Positions 9,257 through 19,229 of a stretch of 64,000 nt of DNA are shown one piece after another. A program made the position numbers and the translations under genes. The notes under the pieces were generated by a model, which was not told the DNA's origin, did no database searches, and saw only the letters and a list, made by a program, of their open reading frames with translations. Location: positions 1 through 64,000 of IMG/VR virus record IMGVR_UViG_3300002052_000213; one strand, 5' to 3'. Source of the stretch: a virus. How positions within the stretch are numbered: the first letter of the stretch is position 1; each line of letters starts with the position of its first letter.

Positions 9257-9478
9257 TTATTTACACCTGAATTCTGTCATTTCTAAAGTTTTTTTCTTTT
9301 CTTTATCTTTTAATTCCTCTATTAAAAGATTACCAAATGTAAGTTTTTGTATAGGTATATCTGAATCTTCACATATTAATATTAATTCTTTTCCTTTTCT
9401 AATTCCCTTTATATATTTTAATCCTAAAATATCAGCAATTTCTTTTGGTGTATATTCTCTTATTTTTATTACTTTCAA
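9257..9478 (-). CDS. Small tail-region protein of unknown function
   Basis: 73 residues. The start is TTG at 9478, overlapping the stop of the tail-hub gene (TTGA) with AAGGAG at good spacing; longer frames to 9523 run into the hub gene. The sequence YTPKEIADILGLKYI has a helix-turn-helix-like look, and the C-terminus is charged. Its place between hub and fibres suggests a tail assembly role, which is inference only. Confidence 0.55.
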   Translation of the reverse strand: MKVIKIREYTPKEIADILGLKYIKGIRKGKELILICEDSDIPIQKLTFGNLLIEELKDKEKKKTLEMTEFRCK

Positions 9479-12156
9479 TATCCTATAGCTCCTTGAAAGT
9501 AAGATACTATAACAGTTCCCCAATTACCATATGCATTATAATTATTTACAAGAATTTGATGCATTAATCCCTCTAAAGGAAGATAATTAGTTGAAGTAAT
9601 ACTTCCTTCTAAATTATTATCAACATAAAATTCTGCAAGAGGAGTATTTGGATAATATCTACATTCTAATTTATATTCTTGCCCATAATTAAAAGTTGTT
9701 AGAGGAAACATAGCACCAGTTTGTTCACATCTATTTCCATATGAATAAAGAGTTCCATCATCAGAAAAAATAAATCCAAGTCCACATCCATTCCAAGTAG
9801 TTATACCTAACATAACAACTACTTCAGTATCATCATTAGTCACTTCTGCTACTGAGCAAAAAATTAAATCTTTATCTGTTGGAACAATAGTGTGTAAACT
9901 TTTGAGGAAATTAGATTCTCCTCCTCTAGTTTTAATTAATAATCTACCAGAACTGAAAAATACTGAGCCATCTGGACTATATTCACTACTAGAATATCCA
10001 TCTTTTGATTCTCCAAACATTCCAAATTTCTTTCCTCCAAATCCCCACATTGGAGCTGATACACCTTCATCTAAAGACCACCAATCAAGTAATTCACCTC
10101 TTCCTTTAGTAATGGCAGATACATCAAATATTTTTCTCCATGCTTCAATATTCCAGAAGATATGTTCCATTTGCATTTGGAATTGTCCTAAAAGCTTTTC
10201 TATTGAAGGTAAATATCTACCAGACAACTCTAAGTTAGTAGTTAAATTAAAATCTCTAAGGGTATGATTAATTCTTCTTAAGTCAATAGTAGAGAATATA
10301 TCACCAATTATAAATGCTACTCTGCATCCTAAACTAGCTTCAAAGCTTCTTGTAGTTATTAAATTAGTTACATTTTCTATTGGATACTTATAAGCTTCAA
10401 CTACTAATGAAGATGCTAAACTACAAAGTTCATCACTTCCCAATTTACGTCTTATCATATCTGGTCCTTCTCTAATACCAAAGCTACCTATAGATTCATC
10501 ATCTCCATATTTATATGAATAATGAGTGGAAAAACTCATTCCATCAATACTAAAATAAGATGCTTTATCAGTAGTAGATAAAGGAGAATTAACTATAATT
10601 CTAACTTTAAATATATTTGACCAATCTGGATTTCCAGTAGCAACAAATTCTCCTCTTCCATATTTTTCTGTGAAAGGTATTTGGAATTTTTCTAATTTGT
10701 CTGAGCTTTTCCATGCTAACCAAGGATAGTAAATATTTGGTGGACGAAGTCTTACAATAAATCCACCACTTTCTAACCAAGAGTAAGTGTAATAATCAGA
10801 ATCAGTAGAATAAAAAATACAACTCATGTCTAAATCTTCAATATCAGCAGAAAGAGAAGGATAACAAGTTATTTGTTTGTATCCTTCAAGATATCCACCA
10901 TATTCTAAGTTTAATGGAGTAGGAAATGTTCTTTCTATCCATAAACTATTTTCATTTCCTTCTCCCCTTAAATAATAATCTCCTTTTATTCTTGCAGATC
11001 CACCTAATGCAGATATACTTATATATCCTGACCAGTTATCAGTACTTTCTGTATATTCATTATCACTTCCTATTTTCTTTCCTTCAGGTGGTCCTTTCCC
11101 AATAATACTAATAGAATTTATCATTCTTTCAGAATCAGACTCGTAGTTGAAACTCATAGCATTAGAACCAACATTATAACTTTGAAGTCTACTTCCTTTA
11201 GGAAATGCATGTAAGTCTTTACCAAAATCTACATAGAAATCCCAATCTACTCTATTTTGTGTAGGATTGGCAATATCTTCTCTTAGGATATCTCCAACAT
11301 ATCTTCCACCTTCTTCATGTTTAATTGATATTGTATGATCACTTTCTGTTACATTATAAGTAGTAAGTAAACCAAGATTTTTTAATGATGTAGTAATAGT
11401 ATCTATTACATCATCTATTTCATTTTTAACAAATCCAGTATGTTTCCTTTCAAATAGATATTTACCATATCCCTCACATTCTGTTTCATGCCATGTAGCT
11501 GTCTTACCAGTTTTAATTTCTCTATTTAATTTGACTTTACCAGTAAATTGTTTAGTGAAACTACCATTCTTTCTTAACCATATTTTAACATGACTATTCA
11601 TTAATGGGAGAGGTTCTTCATAATCATATTTAAATGTAGCATCATCGAATCCTTCTGTTAATATTCTATTTATTTCAATTTCTGTAGGATATAATCTTCT
11701 AGTTGTAGCATTAGATATAATTACATAATCTATTTCAGCTTTTTCGTTTACATCTCCCCAAATTTGTATCCATATCCTATCTGGAGAATAACCACTTCCA
11801 AATATATCAAGTGTAGCATATCCAGATGAAGTTAAGTTTACCTTTTCAACATCGTCAATACCATCTACAAGACCAATAGTAATAGAATCTGCAGTTAAAC
11901 TTGAACATTTCATAATACAATATCTAAAGTTATCAGCATCATAAGCAAGTGATGGAAAATATTTGTTTATAGCTGCAATATGTTTTCCTCCAGAAATATG
12001 TGTAGCTATTAGAGTTCCTATATCACCATTGCTATAATAATCACCATAATCTATATTCCATCCTATAGGTGCTCTTCTATTATCTAAAGTTCTCATTCCA
12101 TCATCTTCAATATGTACTTGTTCATATATTTCTACAGAACTAGAAACTGTTAACAT
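9475..12156 (-). CDS. Tail hub/tip protein with C-terminal concanavalin-like domain
   Basis: 893 residues, just after the tape measure gene, where siphovirus-type distal tail or hub proteins lie. Residues about 150-420 resemble gp37/gp27-like baseplate hub proteins (LPLMNSHVKIWLRKNG, a VDDI/GDILREDI region). The last 200 residues (from about 690) look like a LamG/concanavalin sugar-binding domain (DWWSLDEG, LECRYYPNTPLAEFYVDNN). So it may both close the tail tube and touch host glycans. Family naming is by general pattern, not a search. Confidence 0.65.
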   Translation of the reverse strand: MLTVSSSVEIYEQVHIEDDGMRTLDNRRAPIGWNIDYGDYYSNGDIGTLIATHISGGKHIAAINKYFPSLAYDADNFRYCIMKCSSLTADSITIGLVDGIDDVEKVNLTSSGYATLDIFGSGYSPDRIWIQIWGDVNEKAEIDYVIISNATTRRLYPTEIEINRILTEGFDDATFKYDYEEPLPLMNSHVKIWLRKNGSFTKQFTGKVKLNREIKTGKTATWHETECEGYGKYLFERKHTGFVKNEIDDVIDTITTSLKNLGLLTTYNVTESDHTISIKHEEGGRYVGDILREDIANPTQNRVDWDFYVDFGKDLHAFPKGSRLQSYNVGSNAMSFNYESDSERMINSISIIGKGPPEGKKIGSDNEYTESTDNWSGYISISALGGSARIKGDYYLRGEGNENSLWIERTFPTPLNLEYGGYLEGYKQITCYPSLSADIEDLDMSCIFYSTDSDYYTYSWLESGGFIVRLRPPNIYYPWLAWKSSDKLEKFQIPFTEKYGRGEFVATGNPDWSNIFKVRIIVNSPLSTTDKASYFSIDGMSFSTHYSYKYGDDESIGSFGIREGPDMIRRKLGSDELCSLASSLVVEAYKYPIENVTNLITTRSFEASLGCRVAFIIGDIFSTIDLRRINHTLRDFNLTTNLELSGRYLPSIEKLLGQFQMQMEHIFWNIEAWRKIFDVSAITKGRGELLDWWSLDEGVSAPMWGFGGKKFGMFGESKDGYSSSEYSPDGSVFFSSGRLLIKTRGGESNFLKSLHTIVPTDKDLIFCSVAEVTNDDTEVVVMLGITTWNGCGLGFIFSDDGTLYSYGNRCEQTGAMFPLTTFNYGQEYKLECRYYPNTPLAEFYVDNNLEGSITSTNYLPLEGLMHQILVNNYNAYGNWGTVIVSYFQGAIGY

Positions 12157-12158
12157 TT

Positions 12159-15100
12159 TTAATATCTACCTCCTACAGAAAACATGTCTTTAGTTATTAT
12201 CCTTTTAATTTCATTAGCTAATATACTTATATCTTTCTCTTCTCTTATAACTGGATAATTTATAGTTATAAATATATTTTGTCCTTGAGGAGCTGTCATA
12301 GGTTCTACTGGTTTTACATATACCGAATTAGGAGATCCAAAATCACTTCTCATTCCCTTTAATTCATCAATTTCCTTTTTAATTTCACTCTTTAATTCAG
12401 TAAATTCCCCTACCCAGAAAGGTCTAGTATTTTCTGCTATTTGCTCTAACCATCTTAAGTAAGGTTGATATGTAGATATAAATGATAAATATTGAATCTC
12501 TGCTCCACCACTTTCTACTTCCGTTGATATATCTCCTACAAATTCATCTGCCATTAAGGAACTAGTTCTATATCTATTTGCTGTTGCATTTCTCAACGTC
12601 ATAGATTCTCCTACCAATCTAGTTGTATCAAGAGCAGTAAACGATAAATCTTCTATACCTGTTAACATTAATTTATTTTTTCTACCTTCAATATCAAATT
12701 CTCTAGATACCAATTCTTGAGTTACAACTTGTGTTAACATAGGTAATTCTGGAATTGTAGTAGGTATTAATATTTGAGTTATCACTTGTTCCTTATCTAA
12801 TATTTCAGGTATTGTTGTAGGAATCAATATTTGTACTATTTCTTGTTCTTTATCTTCAACTTCTGGAATAGTCACTAAATCTAATTCTTGTCTTATCTCC
12901 TGAGTTAAAACTTCTGGTTGAGGTATAAATGCTGGATTTAAATATTGAGTTATAGTTTGTCTTAAATCTCTTACTTCAGGTAGCATTCCTATTTCTACTA
13001 ATCTTTGTATAATCAATTGTTCCATATTCTCTGGAACTGGTATTTCAGCTTCTATAAGAGTTTGTTCTATAGTTTGCATAAGGTTATTTGGAGGAAATAT
13101 TCTTACTTCTATCAATCTCTGTTTTATATCTTGGGTAATATCTTCTGGAATAGGAATTTCAACTGTATGTAATATTTGTTCTATTATTTGTTGTTGATTA
13201 CTTACTGGAGATATTTCTATAGGTTCTAATGTTTGCACTATACTTTGTGTTAAATCATCAACCATAGGAATAAATACTTTTATCAATTCTTGAGATATTA
13301 TCTGTTTCTGATCCTCTACTTCTGGAATTCTAGCTACTTTCAAGTTTTGAACAATAGTTTGTGTCATATCCTCTACGTTTGGGATATCTACTTCATTAAG
13401 AATTTGTGTTATAGTTTGTGTTATATTTTTAATACTAGGTATTTCAATTGTTTGTAACTCTTGAACTATTCTCTGAGTAACATCTTCTAATTCTATCTCT
13501 GGAATTTCAGCTTGTATAAGTTCTTGTGTAATTATTTGTTCCATGTTTCTTGGTTCCATAATGTCTACTTCAACTAAAGATTGAATTATCTGTTGAGTTA
13601 AATTCTCCACTCTAGGTATTCTAGTTTCTATTAATTCTTGTGTTATAAGTTGATTCATGTTTCTAATATTTGGTATTTCTACCGTTTGTAATTGTTGAAC
13701 TATAATTTGAGTTAAATCTTCTATTTCAGGTGTCTGTACTTCTATTAGCTCTTGTCTAATGATTTGTTTTAAATCTTCTACTCTTGTAGGTCTAACTTCT
13801 CTTATTTCTTGTATTATTCTCTGAGTTAAATCTGGTACATTAGGTATTTCAGCTTTATCTAGAACCTGAGTAATTCTCTGTCTTATATCTTCAACTCTAG
13901 GAATATCTACTTCTTCTAATCTTTGTCTAATTTCTTGTACAATGTTATCTACTATTGGAATCCTAGCTTCAATTAATCTTTGAGTAATAGTTTGGATAAT
14001 ATCTCTAGGTTCAGTAATATCTGCTTCATCTAATTCTTGAGTTATACTTTGAATTAATTCTTTAGGAATAGGAATCTCTACTGCATCTAATACTTGTGTA
14101 ATAATTTGAGTTTTATCTCTGATTCTAGGTATTTCCGTTTCTCTTAATATCTGTGTTATATATTGTATTTTATCTTCTATAGTTGGATATTCTGCTAATG
14201 TAAGTTCTTGTATAATTTCTTGATATTGAGCACTCGCTTCAGGTATATCTACTGGTATAAATTCTTGTGTAATTCTCTGTCTTTGATCACTTATAGTTGG
14301 TACATTAACTCTTATTAGTTCTTGTTCTATTATTTGACGCATATCTTCTACATCAGGTATAGGAACTTGTATTAATCTTTGTGTAATAGTTTGTACTATA
14401 TCTTGTATTTCTACTTCTGGTATCTCTGCTGTTCTTAAATGTTGTCTTATTATTTGATCTACATTCTCTACTGTTGGAATCTCCACTTCTCTAAGTTCTT
14501 GAATTATAGTCTGTGTCATGTCTTCTTTAACAGGTATTTCTATCTCTTCAAGTAATTGATAAATAGTGTAAGTTTGATCTTCAACTATAGGTATATCAGG
14601 CATTACTCTACCTAGAGTTTGGAATATGAATTGAGTTTGATCTTGTACTTCTGGAATTTCATAAGGAACTAATACTTGAAGTATTTCTTGATGAGGTACT
14701 TCAGGTATTTGTGTTTCTATTAATTCTTGATATATATTTTGAGTTATATCTTGTAACTCGGGAACTTCTATTTCTTCCATTATTGGAAATATTGTTATTA
14801 CTTTCTCTATATCTCTAATTTCAGCTAATTCTAGTCTTTTTACTTCATCTCCTAAACTCTTTACTTCAGTTGTACTTTCTTTCAAAGCACTTACTAAAGA
14901 ATCTTCAATAAGAATATCTTCCCAACTTTTTGTAGTTCCTATTCCTTGCTCTATTTCTTTCATCATATTTCTCATTTCTTTTTTCATTCTTTCCATTTCA
15001 CTAGTTGCATAAGCTTGTGCTATTGCTAATGATATAAATGTTCCAACTAAGAATGTTCCAATTCCTAAAACTACAGACATCGCAAATGCAGCTCCCATAG

Positions 15101-16832
15101 AAGAAGTTTGTAAGTAATTCATCATACCACTTAAAATACCAGTTTTTCCTGCTGCTACAATTGCTGAATCCCCTGCTTTATCTTCCATAAATGCAGTAAG
15201 ACTTACTTGAACTGCTGCTCCTGTTGCTTGCTTACCAGTAAGTCCTAATGTTCCACCAAAAAAAGCTTCTTTCATAGATGCTGAAATTGCACTATCTCCT
15301 GCCATGCCTTGTAAGATACTTAATTTCATTAAGAAATCCATTACAGTAAGTCCTGTTCTTATCATTGTTGGAAATGCTCCAAATATTAGCATTCCCCAAG
15401 ACATAGCATACTGGAATGCACTTTGTCTAGCTGATTCTAACGTAGCTTTTAATGCAAACTGAGCTTCCTTTACTCTAATTGTTGCTTGTCTAGCTTCTTC
15501 TGATCCTGCTCCATATTCAAACAATATTTCATTATATTCTCTTTGAGCTTCAGATAAACTCATGGCAGATCTAGTTAAAGACCAAGATTGTCTTTCCATT
15601 TCTACCTCTCTTCTAGTCATTCTAGCTATGCTCATAGCAGTAAACATCATTCCTAATCCAGCCCAAAATATGTCTCTAGTAAATTCTCTCATTACTACTC
15701 CAGTAGCACCTATACTTGCCATAAATCTTCTTTGTACTTCAGATATTTCTCTAAGTCTTATTCTCATAAATCCTAGTTGAGCTATCATTTCTTTTGCAGG
15801 TTCTACTCCACCAGTTAATAATGCTCTCCTGAAATCTCTAAACTCTGTAGCTCCTATACCTACTTGATTCATAGTTATCTTAAAAACATCAGACCAGTAT
15901 TTCCATATTTGACTAGATGTAAATCCAGCTTCATTTAATTTATCTAATGTTCCTTGAATCATTCCTACAGCATCACTAACAGTAGCTATAGGTCTATGAA
16001 ACTTTTCTAATTCGGTAAGAAAAACTTTAAGTCCGAATACTCCTTCTTCTTTAAATATCTTAATTAAGTCATTAGCTACTGGAGAAGCTATTTCCATTTG
16101 TTTCATCATATTTTTAAGTGAGCCACCTAGATATTCCATAGTCTTATTAAACTCTAATCCAGCTACACTAACAGATCTTAAAACTCTAAATATTGTTGTT
16201 ACTCCTTGAGAGAAAGATGTTATAGGTTGATTTAATGCTTTATAACTTTCAAGTAGAACAGCATTTCCTTCTGCATCTTTCTTTATTGATTGATTTAATA
16301 TGTTAACTCCTTGTTCTAACGATATAAGATCTTTATTAAAAGCTGTAAAAGCATTTGAAGTATAACCAGTTCTTAATCTTAATTTTTCCATAGCTTCTAC
16401 TGCTGGACCAAATAACTCTTCCCATGCTCTCATCTCTTCAAGATTTTTTCTAAGTTTTGGAACAAATTTATCGAATGATAATCCACCTAGACGTAATGTT
16501 TTGATATGAGCTAACATCTTTTCACTTGCATTCTCTATAATTTCTAAATATTTAGTCCAGTGTCTTCCAGCAAATTCAGTATTAGTTACTGTGTCTTTAG
16601 CTAATTCATTTATTCCTGCAGCTAAAGCTGGATCAAGTTTAGGTCTAGTAAATCCTTCTATAATAGGAGTTGCACTTCTAGCTACTTTAGCTAAATTAGA
16701 TACTCCAGTACTAACTTTTGCACTAACTGTATTAATTTTCTCTAGACTCTTAGCTAATTCACCTACTTCCTCAGCACCTGTTACACTAGCTAATATTTTT
16801 ACATTTATTACAACATCTTCAGGAGTACTCAT
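12159..16832 (-). CDS. Tape measure protein with about 36 copies of a 19-residue repeat
   Basis: 1557 residues. It sits between the tail chaperone genes and tail hub, and has the usual hydrophobic stretches (about residues 385-420, 480-500, 590-625) of a tape measure, which sets tail length and helps DNA entry. Residues about 689-1376 are some 36 tandem units of the form IPxVEDxTQxIxQxLxxVE, nearly all 19 residues. I start at the ATG at 16832, seven bases behind GAGG; the ATG at 16838 is too close to that site. The DNA copies are diverged, so the pattern is kept by selection on the protein. Confidence 0.9.
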   Translation of the reverse strand: MSTPEDVVINVKILASVTGAEEVGELAKSLEKINTVSAKVSTGVSNLAKVARSATPIIEGFTRPKLDPALAAGINELAKDTVTNTEFAGRHWTKYLEIIENASEKMLAHIKTLRLGGLSFDKFVPKLRKNLEEMRAWEELFGPAVEAMEKLRLRTGYTSNAFTAFNKDLISLEQGVNILNQSIKKDAEGNAVLLESYKALNQPITSFSQGVTTIFRVLRSVSVAGLEFNKTMEYLGGSLKNMMKQMEIASPVANDLIKIFKEEGVFGLKVFLTELEKFHRPIATVSDAVGMIQGTLDKLNEAGFTSSQIWKYWSDVFKITMNQVGIGATEFRDFRRALLTGGVEPAKEMIAQLGFMRIRLREISEVQRRFMASIGATGVVMREFTRDIFWAGLGMMFTAMSIARMTRREVEMERQSWSLTRSAMSLSEAQREYNEILFEYGAGSEEARQATIRVKEAQFALKATLESARQSAFQYAMSWGMLIFGAFPTMIRTGLTVMDFLMKLSILQGMAGDSAISASMKEAFFGGTLGLTGKQATGAAVQVSLTAFMEDKAGDSAIVAAGKTGILSGMMNYLQTSSMGAAFAMSVVLGIGTFLVGTFISLAIAQAYATSEMERMKKEMRNMMKEIEQGIGTTKSWEDILIEDSLVSALKESTTEVKSLGDEVKRLELAEIRDIEKVITIFPIMEEIEVPELQDITQNIYQELIETQIPEVPHQEILQVLVPYEIPEVQDQTQFIFQTLGRVMPDIPIVEDQTYTIYQLLEEIEIPVKEDMTQTIIQELREVEIPTVENVDQIIRQHLRTAEIPEVEIQDIVQTITQRLIQVPIPDVEDMRQIIEQELIRVNVPTISDQRQRITQEFIPVDIPEASAQYQEIIQELTLAEYPTIEDKIQYITQILRETEIPRIRDKTQIITQVLDAVEIPIPKELIQSITQELDEADITEPRDIIQTITQRLIEARIPIVDNIVQEIRQRLEEVDIPRVEDIRQRITQVLDKAEIPNVPDLTQRIIQEIREVRPTRVEDLKQIIRQELIEVQTPEIEDLTQIIVQQLQTVEIPNIRNMNQLITQELIETRIPRVENLTQQIIQSLVEVDIMEPRNMEQIITQELIQAEIPEIELEDVTQRIVQELQTIEIPSIKNITQTITQILNEVDIPNVEDMTQTIVQNLKVARIPEVEDQKQIISQELIKVFIPMVDDLTQSIVQTLEPIEISPVSNQQQIIEQILHTVEIPIPEDITQDIKQRLIEVRIFPPNNLMQTIEQTLIEAEIPVPENMEQLIIQRLVEIGMLPEVRDLRQTITQYLNPAFIPQPEVLTQEIRQELDLVTIPEVEDKEQEIVQILIPTTIPEILDKEQVITQILIPTTIPELPMLTQVVTQELVSREFDIEGRKNKLMLTGIEDLSFTALDTTRLVGESMTLRNATANRYRTSSLMADEFVGDISTEVESGGAEIQYLSFISTYQPYLRWLEQIAENTRPFWVGEFTELKSEIKKEIDELKGMRSDFGSPNSVYVKPVEPMTAPQGQNIFITINYPVIREEKDISILANEIKRIITKDMFSVGGRY
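12703..14765 (-). repeat. 57-bp coding repeat array in the tape measure gene
   Basis: About 36 units encoding IP-(x)-[VI]-x-[DN]-x-x-Q-x-I-x-Q-x-L-x-x-x-x. A few units differ by one or two residues (for example those containing IPEVEIQDIVQ and IPEVPHQEILQ). The total span is about 36 times 57 bp. Units are similar in protein but not identical in DNA. Confidence 0.9.
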
Positions 16833-16851
16833 ATTCATCCCTCATATTATA

Positions 16852-17429
16852 TTATATTCTCCTAGTTTTAACTTTTGTCTTTCCTCTACCAGAAGGTCTT
16901 CTTCTTTGTTCTTGAGTTTTACTCTTTAATTTAGCCTCTTCAGTCTTTATCATCATGTTTAACCATGCTATCTGAAGATCTGTTCTACTTAAGAAATCTT
17001 CTTTAGCTTGTTCCCAAGAAAAATCTTTAAGCTTTAAGTATTGGTAGAAATCTTTACTTAAATTGCCCTCTGCTGTTGTAAAAAATCTCTCATAGACTTT
17101 CTAGTTTTCTCTGTTAACTTAGTAACTCTTTGGCTCCAATCCCAAGTCACAGCTTCTAAGATTGCATCTATTTTTGGAGAAGGACAATCTAAATATTCCT
17201 TGTATGTAATTTTAGGTTCTACAAGCATTTTAAGAGCCAATCTATTAGATATTTCTGTGGCTTGTTCAATGTCACTCATATCTTTCCATAAGGGACTTTT
17301 CATTGCTTCTTGTCTAACTTCTATTTTATCTCTAGTTGTGGGATCTCTAACTTTTACAGTAATATCTAAACTCTCTATTGGTAGATCTCTAGGTTCATTA
17401 GAGAGTAATTCTTGTAAGGTTATTTCCAT
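16852..17429 (-). CDS. Frameshifted tail assembly chaperone (gpGT-like long form)
   Basis: If ribosomes slip back one base at 17085-17079, the 117 residues up to DFL continue in the -1 frame as TTAEGNLSKDFYQYLK and end with KTKVKTRRI at the TAA at 16852, a 192-residue protein. The extension has no good start of its own and normal viral codon use. This is the G/GT arrangement known between tail tube and tape measure genes in tailed phages. The extension is helical, then very basic. Confidence 0.75.
17058..17429 (-). CDS. Tail assembly chaperone, short form (gpG-like)
   Basis: 123 residues, between tail tube and tape measure, the classic chaperone place. The start is the ATG at 17429, three bases behind the tail tube stop. 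The sequence is mixed alpha/beta with a helical C-terminus (SMRDFLQQQRAI). The stop lies 18 bases after a slippery heptamer, so most ribosomes should make this form and a minority the longer one. Confidence 0.75.
   Translation of the reverse strand: MEITLQELLSNEPRDLPIESLDITVKVRDPTTRDKIEVRQEAMKSPLWKDMSDIEQATEISNRLALKMLVEPKITYKEYLDCPSPKIDAILEAVTWDWSQRVTKLTEKTRKSMRDFLQQQRAI
17079..17085 (-). promoter_or_regulatory. -1 frameshift slippery site T TTT TTA
   Basis: In the frame of the chaperone gene the codons read GAT TTT TTA, so the heptamer is in correct X XXY YYZ register. After a -1 slip the frame stays open for 75 codons. Confidence 0.75.
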
Positions 17430-17432
17430 ATT

Positions 17433-18299
17433 TTACCACTGAGCTATACTGGTGTCGTCAACTATTTGAATACCTCTAGTTGCTGCTGTTGATGGCATAG
17501 CTATCCAAGTGAACTCAACTTCATATACATCATGTCCAGTGAATTCATCTGGTAGTTCATTAAACCATATAGAGTTACAGTATATTGATAAACTACCTCT
17601 TCCTAAGCCCATAACAGTTATAGTAAGTTCATGTCCACCCTGAGTAAAGTATTGGATATCTGCTTGTCCACATGTAATTCCACCAGTAACTTCCAATCTT
17701 TGTTCTCGAATCTTAGTTGGTTGTTTTCCTTGTCCACATGCATATCTTGATTCTAGGTTGTTATTAAATTCTACATATCCACTTTGTACTTCAGTTAAAG
17801 CATTACCATCTAATTGTACAATTACAGATGCTCCTGTCATAGCTTCTACAGACCAATCAGTATCTCCAGCTACTGCTATAGTTTCAGCTATAGTTCCTAA
17901 CATTTCCATTTCATAAGTAACGAATTCACCTGCTGAAAAATTAATTCTTAATCTGTCACACTTAGCTCCATGTATAGTTAAACTATCTGATTCTGATTCT
18001 GCACTTACAGTACATTCTGGAATATCTGTTAGAACAGTAATTGTACTTGGATTAGCATCTAACCATGCAGGATTAACACTTCCTAAAGCCAAATAAAATG
18101 GTTTACCAGACACAAGTTCTGCTTCTATTCTTGCAGTATATTCTTTAGCTCCTTCAGTAATGTCAACATCAAATCTTGTTCCAGATGCTACTTCCTGCTC
18201 AATTAGATTAAATACTTCACTTGCTTCAAATGATATTGGAAAGTTTACTATAGTTCCACCTAGTCCTGCTGCACCAGTAATACTAACTTTTCTTGTCAT
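17433..18299 (-). CDS. Major tail tube protein
   Basis: 288 residues, beta-rich, with an own TATA box and a strong GAGGAG ribosome site, fitting a highly expressed protein. It sits directly before the chaperone pair. The protein has a GAAGLGGTI start and repeated short beta strands; Cys residues (CGQGKQ, TCGQAD, YCNSIW) occur. The C-terminal strand (YEVEFTWIAM) is typical of tube proteins. Assignment rests on gene order and general form. Confidence 0.7.
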   Translation of the reverse strand: MTRKVSITGAAGLGGTIVNFPISFEASEVFNLIEQEVASGTRFDVDITEGAKEYTARIEAELVSGKPFYLALGSVNPAWLDANPSTITVLTDIPECTVSAESESDSLTIHGAKCDRLRINFSAGEFVTYEMEMLGTIAETIAVAGDTDWSVEAMTGASVIVQLDGNALTEVQSGYVEFNNNLESRYACGQGKQPTKIREQRLEVTGGITCGQADIQYFTQGGHELTITVMGLGRGSLSIYCNSIWFNELPDEFTGHDVYEVEFTWIAMPSTAATRGIQIVDDTSIAQW

Positions 18300-18331
18300 A
18301 ATCCACTCCTCTTAATATAATGTTCAAGTAT

Positions 18332-18346
18332 CCCTATATAAATATT
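18332..18346 (-). promoter_or_regulatory. TATA-type promoter of the tail tube gene
   Basis: On the minus strand the sequence is AATATTTATATAGGG, about 40 bases before the start codon at 18299. It is close to the boxes at 20697 and 24016. Confidence 0.6.
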
Positions 18347-18359
18347 ATTCTTACTCACT

Positions 18360-19229
18360 CTACTCTACTGTTGGTAATTCTTTCATACCTATTAATTTCT
18401 TTCTTAAGTTAAAGTTAGAACTTCTAACGTATATTTTCCTCATTATTCTATCTAGAGGAGATAATCCTAATGGAGTAAATAGAGTTACGTTAGGTAATTG
18501 TGTTCTTTTAAGAAATAGTCCTCTTTCTCCATAACTTAATATTTTATCTACCTCATCAGGATATTGAGAATACACTAATATCATACCTACTATATTACCT
18601 AAAGCTAAAGAATCATGACAATATCTTTCTTCAGTTCTTCTATCAACTATATCAACTGCTATTCTAGGTAATTTATCTAAAGTAATAGTGTCATCTGGAT
18701 ATGTAGGATATATCCAATCATTTATATCTATGTTAAACATTAAATCAAAACTAACAGTAGTCCAAGTACTATTTGTACTTTCTTTAGGTATTCCCATTTG
18801 ATAATTAGTCATTACAGTATCTCTACCTATTTTATAATAATTAGTAGAATCTTGATTACTACTTTCAAACACTAACCAATATTTGTTTTTAGATATTAAT
18901 TTAGAGTATAAACAACTTTTACTATCCCATGTATCGTTAGTAATATCTGAAGGAGAGAATGTAACAGATTTAACTTTAGTTCCTGAGGGAGCATCATTAG
19001 TGTCTGTTTGTACTGATACTGTAAGATCATCTAATGTACTTCCTACAGTATTACAATATACTGATATAGAATTCATTCTAGTAGTAAAAGGATAGAATGA
19101 TTGAGCATATTTGGTATCTATACTCATTCCAGTATAGAATGTATTTCCTACAGTATTTCTAGGATATAAATAATCTCTAAGAACATCTGTAATATCTTTC
19201 TTTATACCCCAAAAATCTATGTACGACAT
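18360..19229 (-). CDS. Probable tail terminator/completion protein with inserted beta domain
   Basis: 289 residues. The ends (KKDITDVLRDYLYP and the region RIAVDIVDRRTEERY to the C-terminus) look like a tail completion fold, and the position between neck protein and tail tube agrees. The middle (about 30-170) is a beta-sandwich-like block with FYPFTTRMNSISVYCN and KYWLVFESSN, as in choice-of-anchor or carbohydrate-binding modules. The ATG overlaps the previous stop as TAATG. Such an insert would point outward from the neck. Confidence 0.5.
   Translation of the reverse strand: MSYIDFWGIKKDITDVLRDYLYPRNTVGNTFYTGMSIDTKYAQSFYPFTTRMNSISVYCNTVGSTLDDLTVSVQTDTNDAPSGTKVKSVTFSPSDITNDTWDSKSCLYSKLISKNKYWLVFESSNQDSTNYYKIGRDTVMTNYQMGIPKESTNSTWTTVSFDLMFNIDINDWIYPTYPDDTITLDKLPRIAVDIVDRRTEERYCHDSLALGNIVGMILVYSQYPDEVDKILSYGERGLFLKRTQLPNVTLFTPLGLSPLDRIMRKIYVRSSNFNLRKKLIGMKELPTVE

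Noticed and set aside
9890-10267. 125-codon plus-strand frame
   Set aside because: It lies wholly inside the tail hub gene, has no ribosome site or promoter and reads as Pro/Leu/Ser-rich antisense.
12703-14765. 57-bp periodic pattern that could look like a CRISPR array
   Set aside because: The repeats are coding, diverged in DNA and conserved as a 19-residue protein unit; there are no identical repeats with unrelated spacers.
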